Source of the DNA: Aquatica leii
Lineage: Eukaryota > Arthropoda > Insecta > Coleoptera > Lampyridae
Direction of reading: 5' to 3'
DNA length: 64,000 bases
NCBI GenBank assembly: GCA_035610365.1
Contig: CM069432.1
Span: forward strand, 259,529,177-259,593,176
This document shows positions 23,333-32,457 of this stretch, piece after piece (within the stretch, counting starts at the first letter, position 1; each line of letters begins with the position of its first letter). The notes under the pieces were generated by a model. It was not told the DNA's origin. It searched no databases and saw nothing but the letters and a program-made list of their open reading frames with translations. The position numbers and the translations under genes are program-made.

Positions 23333-24308
23333 AGCTCATACACCAACAAATCGTTTCACACCGTATGAAAGACCTCTGACTCTTGATGATGTTCAGAGCC
23401 TCGACATTTCAACTATTCAACTAGCAAATATTTTAAACAAAACTTCAAGAAGAAAGATAGTCGTTGAGTATTACAACAAATTTTCCAAATTTGAAGAAGA
23501 ACAGAAGGCTTCACTTATTTTAGTTATTGCATTTTATTTTGAAGAAAAAGGAATAAAAATGATGCTAAGTGTTAGTCATCAAGTGATTTAGAGAAAAAAT
23601 GAAATTTTGGAAATATATTTACCTTTATATTGAGTCTAATTTTGTTACAGGAGTACTACAAAACTAGCAAATGAGGAAAGATTTATACCAAATTTTGCAA
23701 TTTAACATCTTCTTTTAAATCAACGGTTTTCAAACACGTGCCTGAAGAAAAAGAACTAAGCTTCAAGTCTAGGCTTAAAGGAGATTTAGGTAAAAGTTAG
23801 TTACTATATGATTTTATTTTTAATGTATTGTTTATAGTACCAGAAGCAAATGCAGACAGCTGCCTTAGAGCACTTAATTCGACAACTTAACGGCAGACCA
23901 ATTTGATGCTACCTGGAAAGCTTGTAGTCAATTTCGTCTACAATTTATCAAGTCGTCTGACGACACAACTCAAATAATAGAGAAATGGCCTTTTTATAAA
24001 AACCCTTTGGGATTTTGGCTGGTAACATTATAAAAAGATTTTTGTTATATTTCACAACCCATTCTATTTTAGATTGACATGGATTTTAAAGCGGATTTCA
24101 AAAGTAAAGATGTATTGTTAACAATGGGATGAAAAAATCCTTTCCTGTTTAATGATGGAGAAATACGTTAAAGACCGAAATATAAAAGCAATTATTAAAA
24201 AAACTCAGCTCTAAACCAAGAACGAAAAGTACAACAAAATCTGCTATTAAGGATGCCCAGGAATCCGTAGAAAAAAATTATCAAGAAATTGAAGAGAAAA
24301 TTGCTCAT
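23333..24308 (+). pseudogene. 5' part of an intron-containing gene of unknown function
   Basis: Coding-like blocks are separated by short introns with canonical borders. Block 1 starts after a TCTTTAG acceptor near 23332 and reads PTNRFTPYERPLTLDDVQSL on to KIVVEYYNKFSKFEEEQKAS. Block 2 (about 23653-23790) carries FKSTVFKHVPEEKELSFKSR and ends at GTAAAA. Block 3 (about 23839-24020) carries LTADQFDATWKACSQFRLQF and EKWPFYKNPLGFWL. Block 4 starts after TATTTTAG with IDMDFKADFKSKD. The ORF continues past the piggyBac at 28279. I have seen similar proteins as repeated genes in insects but know no function. A stop and small frameshifts in block 4 suggest a pseudogene. Confidence 0.6.
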
Positions 24309-24749
24309 TTAATCTTCCGATTACCATTGGGGTCTTTTTTGACCCCAAACGTGTTGTTTTTGTTGTCTTTTCTTAAGTTTTTTTTACAACTGTCCCAATA
24401 TTTTTTAGCTGAGTTTCTTTCAACAATGTTTAATAATATATAACAAATTTTTCAATTGTTATTTGTTTTGCGACGTAAAAAAATATTGTCGTTGGGGTCA
24501 TATTTGACCCCACTTGGTAACCGACGTTCTAAAAAGTAATTCTAATATTTTGTCTGCGTTTGTCATCTCATCTGCTTGTTTCAACGTGTTATTCGTCTGA
24601 ATCATGATTACTACCATTCCGTCTTTAGTCATTACATTCGGTGAGTTCCCAGCAAACACAAGGTAGCTTAATTTAGTAGTTTATTGGGTATTGAAAAGTT
24701 ATTTATAAGTAATTTAATTTTTTTCGTAATTTAAGAGTAGTCTAAGGTG

Positions 24750-25310
24750 ACGTTTAGCAGTAATTTAAATGGTTACTAGTTTAAAAGTAGTATACGAAGT
24801 AGTTTAGGAGTATTTCAGTATTGTGGTAGCATAAAAGTAATTTAATTAGTAACTTAATAATAATTAAAAAATTAAACGTTGTAATTTAATGGTAATTGAG
24901 TCACCATTATATTACCCGGTAATTACAAAGTAATTAAGGAGTAATGTAATGGTGCGTAGCTTAAGAATAGTTTAACCAGTAACTTAAGAGTAATAAAAAA
25001 TTGAACGTTGTAGTTTAATGGTAATTGAGTCACCGTTATACCACACAGTAATTAAAAAGTAATTAAGGAGTAATGTAATGGTGGGTAGCTTAAAAATAGT
25101 TTAGACAGTAACTTAAGAGTAATTAAAAAATTGAACGTTGTAGTTTACTGGTAATTGAGTTACCACTTTACTACCCAGCAATTCAAAAGTAATTTAGGAG
25201 TAATGTAATGATTGGTAGCTTGAATCGTTTACTCAGTAACTTAGTCGTAATTCCAGAATTAGGTTGGGGAGTTTAATGGTAATTAAATGTCCGTTAAAAT
25301 ACAAGGTAAA
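24750..25310 (+). repeat. ~130-bp minisatellite, about 3.5-4 copies
   Basis: The phrase TAGTTTAATGGTAATTGAGT recurs with starts near 24882, 25011, 25141 and (diverged) 25269, a period of 129-130 bases. Each unit also holds AAGTAATTAAGGAGTAATGT. Copies 2 and 3 are the most alike. The motif reappears in looser form near the right end of the same element (26150-26310). Confidence 0.88.
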
Positions 25311-25876
25311 TTAATAGTCTGTAGTAATAGAGTTGCTATATAAATGTTAAGCTAAATTATTTTAAAAATAGTCTTTATATTTGCTAAACAGTTAGGTCTG
25401 CTATCAAACAATTGCTTAAAGAATGCATAGAAAGAAGGAAAGTGGCAATTATTATCGACAACTAAAAAGATTTCGTACAGTTTACGAAAATATTAATATT
25501 GGAAAGTCAAATAGCATTGGTCAATCTGCGGGATCCAGTAACGCAATATAAATATAAAACAAAAGTAAATATTATAACTTATGATACAAGAATATCAATA
25601 TTGCATGAAATTATGTACCTGCCGTATCCAAAAATATTCGGATGATATAAACCACTTCAAGCAACTAAGACATGAATTATCCTGATTACAGAATAACAAA
25701 AACAACAAGACTATAATTAATACGTAGCGATGCAAATGTATATATAGGACTAATTCATCATCAGTCTGATTGTCATGTGAAATATTTAATGGTTCACGTT
25801 GAAAGTATTAAATTACGAATAAGTTACTCGATTTTGTATTCAACATATATAACTTGTAGTTAGCATATATAGTATT

Positions 25877-25955
25877 AGGTCAGGTAGAGTAGTGGTTAAC
25901 ACGTTTAGGTTGCAAGAGATTTTCCTGATTGTTCGTGGGATCAACCCCAAGTAAG
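25877..25955 (+). repeat. tRNA-like segment (SINE head or tRNA pseudogene)
   Basis: GTAGAGTAGTGGTTAACACG resembles the D-arm/A box of a tRNA, and GATCAACCC (about 25939-25947) fits the Pol III B box GWTCRANNC at the right distance. The implied T-stem TGGG/CCCA is present but the acceptor stem is not. It is most likely a decayed tRNA-derived SINE. Confidence 0.55.
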
Positions 25956-26416
25956 TACATAAATTAAATTCTAATTTTTTAAAAAATTCCACAATTTATC
26001 AATCATGTGCGTCAAATTCTGTAAACGAAATAAATAAAAAATTACAGAAAGAAATAATTAACTAAAAAAACTATTTTTTTAAATGTGTTAGTGGTTCTAA
26101 TAATAATTTAATAGTTTTGCTAGTAGTTCAAAACAGTAGTTTAACAGTAATTCAATGGTAATATAACAACAGTATTTTAATGGTAGCTTATTAGTAATTT
26201 AGAAGTCAATGAATTTTTGGTAGTTTAGTGATTGCTTAATGGCGGCCTTTTTACTGTTTAAATTACTACTTAAATTACCGTAATTTAATGGTAATTCAAC
26301 AGTAATTTAAGTCCATCTGTGTTTGCTGGGTTAGTTCGAATCAGTTGAAAAGTATGTCTGCTGTGTTATTACATTTGATTGGAAATAGTTGCTGTTGAAT
26401 TATAGCTAGAAAATAT

Positions 26417-27950
26417 TTGTCTCAGCGTGAAGTGAAAGAAATAGCTAGTAATATTAATTTACTGAATGAAATTGAAGGTAAAATTTTATCTGACGATAGT
26501 GATGCCGAATTTGAAGAAGTAAGTGTACCTGATGTAAACCCGATTGAAAGTTCGGAAGACGATGACAGTGATGATAATTCGCCCAATGATAAAGATATAC
26601 TGGTGGGTAAAGATGGTTCTATATGGAAAAAAGATAAGCCTCATGTTAGAAGACGAAATCAGCGAAATATTCTAAAAACACCACCAGGATTAACAAAATT
26701 CAGTGAATATATTTCAACATGCCTAGATGCTTTCCATTTATTTATCTCGGAAGACATTATGGACATAATGCTTAGAGAAACAAACGTTCGAGCTAGAAGA
26801 ATTGTAGGCGATACGTGGAAGCCAGTAGATGCGGATGAGTTACATGCATTTTTTGGATTACTGCTTCTAGCTCGTAGCTTGAAAGCACGCCAAGAACCAA
26901 TATTGGAGCTGTGGAGTACGAAATGCACGTCTCTCCATAGACCAATTTTTTGTGCTGCAATGTCTCGTAATCGAATGAGAGACTTATTGAAATACATTTG
27001 ATTTAACGATATGGGCACCCGAGAAGAACGACGGGCAACAGATAAATTAGCAGCTATTCGTAACATTCACGATATTCTCGCTGCAAATTGCAACAAATCG
27101 AATAACCCTAATGCTGAAGTATGTATTGATGAACAACTTGTTCCTTTCCGTGGAAAATGTCCCTTTCGAGTGTATATGAAATCGAAGCCAGATAAATACG
27201 AAATTAAAATCTGGGCTTTATGCGATGTTAGTAACAGATATTGCTGGAATTTCCAAATATATACTGGAATGGTAGACAACGCTCCAGAACGGGAACAAGG
27301 TAAAACACAACCTTATCGTTTTATGCACGAGTATAAAATTTCATTTCTAGGGAAGCGGGTCGTTTTGGATTTGGTTGAGGGTTTGAGAGAGGGTTATGGT
27401 ATTGCCATAAATAATTTTTTTACGTCTGTGTCTTCGGCGAAGGAGCTACTGCAGCAATCAAAAACCTTGACCGGAACAATTCGTAAAACACGTAGAGAAA
27501 TACCAAAAGAATTTTTCCCAAAAAGAAATCGAGCAGAATACTCAAGCGAAATTCTATATGGAGAAGACACAATTTTAGTATTTTACGTACCTAAAAAATA
27601 TAGAAGCGTTATGCTACTTTCAACGCAACACCAAGACTTGGAATTGTCCGGAGAAGGCCTCAGTTACAAACCGCAAGTTATCTTGGACTATAATAGCTGC
27701 AAGGAAGCTGTAGACAGCGTCGATAAAATGGCGAAGGAATACAAATCGCTGGCCTCTTGTTCTATTTTTTAATTTCCTTGATATTGCTGCCATGAATGCA
27801 TTTATTCTATACACTACGAAATTTGGAAATTTTGAAAAAGGGAAAACATCCTGAAGAATTTTTGCAAAAACTTGGATTTGAATTAGTAATCCCACATATC
27901 AAAAAACGTACACTTCAAGGATTACCAAGACATGTGCAGAATGCAATAGC
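26417..27950 (+). pseudogene. piggyBac transposase pseudogene
   Basis: An acidic N-terminus (SDDSDAEFEE, SSEDDDSDDNS) precedes the DDE_Tnp_1_7 domain: FHLFISEDIMDIMLRETN, then LHAFFGLLLLARSLKARQEP. The first catalytic Asp is in CIDEQLVPFRGKCPFRVYM (about 27120-27180). The second is replaced: the family's DN.FTS reads INNFFTS (around 27405-27425), Asp to Asn. The third survives in VILDYNSCKEAVDSVDKM (about 27675-27730). A TGA at 26999-27001 interrupts an otherwise open frame. After KMAKEYK, a small deletion and frameshift follow; the family sequence resumes in another frame as WPLVLFFNFLDIAAMNAFIL (27750-27810). No cysteine-rich C-terminal finger is readable. Confidence 0.93.
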
Positions 27951-28274
27951 GTAAGATATGTAAGATATGTCCAAGAGCAAATGACAAAAAATGTTCGGAA
28001 ACATATGAAAAGTGCAAACTCTTTGTATGTAAACAACATTGCAAAAAAAAATTACAATAATATGTAATAGTTGTTGCCTTCACTAATTTATGTTTACATT
28101 TTATTTTTATATTTTTATTAGTTTATATGAAATCTAATGTTAATTTAAAATATTAATAAAGGTTACTATTACAAATTAATCGGTTTTTCTTTACAAAATA
28201 AGAAAAAAAACTTGGGGTCAAATCTGACCCCACTTGGTAATCGGCGCCTCAAAAATTGCTTGGTAATCCGAAGG

Positions 28275-28370
28275 TTAAACAAAACGAGCAGTGCAATTTC
28301 GTCCTCTATTTACTGCATTGGACAAAATATATTTTCTATTGAAGAAATATTTAAAAATTTGATGAAATAA
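28275..28370 (+). pseudogene. 3' end of the same gene, beyond the piggyBac insertion
   Basis: If the piggyBac and one TTAA are removed, the frame EIEEKIAHL (ending at 24310) runs without a break into NKTSSAISSSIYCIGQNIFS and on to a stop (TAA near 28368). This shows that the insertion landed inside the last exon. The sequence after the stop is AT-rich and may be the old 3' UTR. Confidence 0.65.
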
Positions 28371-29860
28371 GGTACAATTTCACAAATGTTTTAAGAGCTT
28401 TAGACATTTGCTTCAAAATTATATATTTGTTTAATCTCAAATTTCCAGCGGAATCTGAAATGTTTTATAGTTGTAATGACAATTATTTTTTTAAGTTAAA
28501 ATCATCAAAAACTATATGTAAAGTACATATTTTGTCTGAGTATTTATCTCAAAATTTTGTACAATAATCAATTTTTGTAAAATATCTTAAGTTTTATTGT
28601 ATATTACTTTTTTTTCCATACTGTTTATAATGAAGTGCGTAGTCGTTAAAAAAATTACAAAAACATAAGTTATTGTATGTACTATTAAGTTTCTACAGTT
28701 CTACGTTCGAAACTAAAAGTAATTTGTAATTATTTAAGAAATACCATGGGTCAACAAAGAATGTCCGCCTTATTAATTATTTCAATAGAAAATGAAGTTG
28801 CCAAAACAATCAATGTCTCAGAGATTGTATCAGCGTTTGCTCAAATTAAAAAAAAAAAAATTTTAAGCCAAAAGTTCCAATTTGTAAATTGTATTTAATT
28901 AATTTTTTTTTCCATATTATTATTTTTTTTCCTAGACAAACAATAAGTAATCAATACATTTCTAAAGTAGTAATCCATGATAAAAGCGTGCTTGTTATTA
29001 TGGCCTTCATTTTTTTTTGATTTTTCTGATTTCTTCAGAGGCCCGGTTTGATTTTGGAACGCAGGCTCATTGTTACGCCACTGACTCGATACAACACTAT
29101 ATAGTTTAGGATAAGCTCAAATCAACACAACGGTACAGTTACTTGTATCAAAGCTTGCATTACAGAGCAACAAACAATCGATTCACCCATCAGACAACAC
29201 TAACGCAGATTCAATAGCATAGCTTACTGTTTTTTGTAGTGACCAATAAGAACAGACAACTGTTACATCTACATAAAGCCGCCATAACACTTAATTACAC
29301 CATTGCACAATTACGCTTTTTTTGTAATTTATTGTAAACCATCTTAAGCAGCTCAGTTAATGATGTAGGTATTCCATACCTTACTGCGCTTTACAATTTC
29401 AGTAAAAGATTCATTAGAAAAAAAATTAAATTAAAAAAAAACGAAAAACGTTAAATATACATTATTTTAATGTTATCTCACTTTCATGGTTTAGTTTTTA
29501 AATGCGTAAAACAGTTTTTTCGTAACTCATAAAATTAAAGGTTTTATAGAAATGTTGAACCACTCTGTGAAAAAATAATTTTACATCCAGTCATGTTTAC
29601 AACAGAACTGGTATAATTAATTTTTTTGTAATGTACTAGGTACGTTACTTAAGCGTTATTAATTACGGCTTCGTAAACATTCGGCTTTAATTTGATTAAA
29701 TAAATTCCTTGTTTGAGAAGTGTTTTTTCTTTTGAAGTTCTTAATTTTAATCTTACGAAAGAGTAATAGAGAACGAAGTTGTGTAACTTTCCCATATAGG
29801 AACTAATTTAACTACGATTATATCAGAAACCAATCAATTCTAATAAAGCATAAGTTCAGG
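28371..29860. other. No recognisable feature
   Basis: AT-rich sequence with several homopolymer runs (for example A at about 28850-28860). No coding, RNA or repeat structure was identified. Confidence 0.5.
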
Positions 29861-30345
29861 TTGCAAGTTTAACGTCCATTAGAAGGGCTTCCGGCGAGCT
29901 TCTGCGTCTTACCTCACTTCCGGAACTTAGCCTCCGGAGCTGGGAATAATTCAGGACCAACTTGCCACTTTAAGCCGTAATGAATAGGTAATTAGTTAAT
30001 ATTGTGTAGGCTTCCTCTTGTCCACGCGCTTTGGGACGGCTCGTCCGATCCTGCAAGTCCGCTTACAAGAGTTCGGACAAGTCTCTCGCATTGCTACCAA
30101 GGGACCCATTACACGTACCCTACACACGCTTTGTCTTGGAAAACTTTCGTTTATGTCCGATCAGGAAGGATTTGATTGAATTACACAAGATTAATATGGA
30201 TTACTATATTCGCACTACTTGCGCGAAAGTTCCTTTGCAACTTACACCCTTCACACGCTTACGCCCAACAAGATGGCGCATCTTAAACATTTCTTGTTTA
30301 GTCATCAATTGTTACAATTCTTTACAAACTGACATGTAATACGAA
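29861..30345 (+). other. GC-richer patch with an unassigned 102-codon frame
   Basis: The stretch from about 29875 is visibly richer in GC than its surroundings (for example CTTCCGGCGAGCTTCTGCGT). The frame at 30031-30339 contains no motif I recognise. It could be an old exon, a promoter-like island or a repeat fragment. Confidence 0.25.
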
Positions 30346-31648
30346 AAGCAATTAAAACTTTGTTGTTCGATTGAGGATTTAAATTAAACGCCGATTTGTT
30401 AACAATGGGTGAGTAATATTCAGTAGCTGATCTAAGAAAGACTTTCAAATAAGCATTTCTAATTCGACACGGTTTGAAAGGCATGCCGAATGCAGCGCGT
30501 GGAACAATCTATTACCGGTGCTGAACGGAAATGACATCTGCGACTTGTTTGAAAATAATTGACTAAAAACGCCATTTTCTTTTTCGAAATAAATAATACC
30601 TTTTTTTGTTAAGCGCGATAAAACATAATGGGCGCTTGGCGCGTGTCTAATTACCATACGGGTTTAAGTCCACCTTTAATTAGCTACGGGAGTCGATACT
30701 GCCATGTCATTTTTAATTTATTCGATATTAATTTTTTTCTCTCTTATACACACGTCTTTGCTCAAACAAAAGAATTCCCAATGTAAATTTCAATTATGTT
30801 TATGATCGTTAAATTACGTTTTGGTATAGATTGCGTAGAGGCACAAAATTATTTGTGGTAAATAACAAACAAACAAGGTACCAAGAGCAGCAGCAAAAGC
30901 ATATTATGCAAACAGCGGAACTCAAGGGAAATTATTCTGCAGCGCACTAAGTTAGCAGAAAACAAGGAACAATATCTCAGAGACTATAACTGTTGTGTCG
31001 CAGTAACATTTCTCAAACGAATCATAATCTTGATAACAGAAATTCATGAATACACAGGTTTCGGCACATTTGCGTATATTAAATTTTATTAGAGGTTCAA
31101 ATGCCGCTAAATTAGTTTTAGTTTAGGTTTAAATTACATTTTCGGCTTTATGTTATTATTTCAATTAGAAGAATACCTACACCTTAACAAAAAAATTCAT
31201 ATTTATATGACAAACAACGTAGACGTCAACATAATTTGAATATGTGCTTCAGTATAGCAGAATGTTACTACACACGTTGTATTAAAATGTTAAAAAAATG
31301 AAAGGCTGTTGTCGTGAAATTAGATTGATGCTAGTGGTAGTGGAACAATTTTTTGTGTTTGCTGATTAAAAAACCTCTCGGATAGCACGAAAAAAAGAAT
31401 TTTTCGCTAAGAATACATATTTTAATACGTGTACAAAAATTTGTACGTGTTTGATGGTTTGATTCTAATAGTTTTTCTTGTTAAATCATAGTAACTCAAA
31501 TTGAGACAACAGCAATTTTTTGTCGAGAAAATCACATGCCTTTTGAGTTGAACGAATTCAGCTGGCAGTCGGAGAGCTAAACCATATACTAATTCTGCAC
31601 AAGTTGTACCTAAATCTTCTTTGACGCTGATCTTATACCAAGTAGTAT
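30346..31648. other. No recognisable feature
   Basis: AT-rich, non-coding sequence. Nothing supportable. Confidence 0.5.
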
Positions 31649-32031
31649 TGAAACGTTCGCGAAGTTGTTGTCAGCTTCGAGAGCGTTCGCGAAGTTTTTA
31701 TCCACTTCCAGAACGTTTGGGAAGAATGTAGAATATTCTCGAGATAGATAAAGAAATATATAAAAACGGTTCAAACGAATCATAGGTCAGTTATTCGAAG
31801 TCTAGTAATAATAATGTTTAAAAAAATAAATGATTAACGCGTGTGTTCGAGATAAATATAACGTGGTTCAAACGTACGTGCCTTTATCCGCGGACATTAT
31901 TTTTCGAGTGATTGTAATATATAAATTAGTGTAAGTGTTTTTCTTAAATGTCGTTAGATTTAATTAGTTCATGTAGTTATAAACGTCTAAATATTTTGTG
32001 TATAAATAAATTAGTTTTAGAATTCGTTACA
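31649..32031. repeat. Probable solo LTR, 383 bp
   Basis: The segment starts TGAAACG and ends GTTACA (TG...CA) and is flanked by GTAT on both sides (31645-31648 and 32032-32035). The internal layout is LTR-like: three imperfect CGTTCGCGAAG-type repeats at the left, a TATATAAAAACGG promoter-like box near 31757 and an AATAAA near 31825. No internal retrotransposon sequence is next to it, so it would have arisen by LTR-LTR recombination. The family is unknown; a 4-bp duplication would suit gypsy types. Confidence 0.55.
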
Positions 32032-32457
32032 GTATTATTTTGTAGAGTTTTAGTCCATTTTGTTTTGTTGTGATGTAGCACAGTGACCATGTATCAAAAG
32101 CGGGGTCTACCTTGCATGAAATGGGGTAGTAGGTTTCTTTTTTTTGTATATTGTATGTGATGTACCGAGATGCCAAATCCAATTCTTCGACTTCGGCGAC
32201 CTTCCGGATCACCGCCAAAAAGCTTAAAAATCGCCGGAATTTTGCACTTTTTTACGTTTGGTTAAATTTGATCCTGAAGGAGCACTTTTTAATAAAGAAC
32301 ACTTGTCACCATTTTCAAAGTACATTAAATTTTCTACAATTAAAGATAAAATTGGTTATAATAGGCTTAAAAATGTCCAAGATATGGCTCTTCAAAGTTC
32401 GTCAAATCTTCCATCAATGCTAGTTTTCAAGTTTTCAGTCATATTAACCTCAAACTA

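Larger units (their letters stand above)
24649..26329. mobile_element. Nested non-coding DNA transposon with 8-bp target duplication
   Basis: CCAGCAAACACA at 24649 is the exact reverse complement of TGTGTTTGCTGG ending at 26329. The flanks are GTGAGTTC (24641-24648) and GTTAGTTC (26330-26337), 7 of 8 identical, consistent with an 8-bp target duplication. Inside are a ~130-bp minisatellite near the left end, related TAATTTAATGGTAATT motifs near the right end, and a tRNA-like segment. There is no ORF. An 8-bp duplication points to the hAT, P or Merlin type, which I cannot resolve. The element inserted into the piggyBac 5' leader. Confidence 0.8.
24313..28274 (+). mobile_element. piggyBac-like transposon with TTAA duplications
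   Basis: TTAA occurs at 24309-24312 and 28275-28278. Inside are short TIRs: .CTTC.GATTACCA at the left and its reverse complement at the right. GGGGTC..GACCCC palindromes lie near the ends at 24330-24347, 24494-24511 and 28214-28231, probably transposase-binding or structural repeats. A piggyBac transposase pseudogene is in the centre. About 1.7 kb of the 3.96 kb is a second element nested upstream of the transposase. piggyBac elements excise precisely at TTAA. Confidence 0.92.

Noticed and set aside
24750-25310. CRISPR-like array
   Set aside because: The repeats are contiguous 130-bp units without spacers, in a eukaryotic setting; it is a minisatellite.
30031-30339. 102-codon plus-strand frame
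   Set aside because: No recognisable domain, no splice or promoter evidence; reported only as part of a GC-richer patch.
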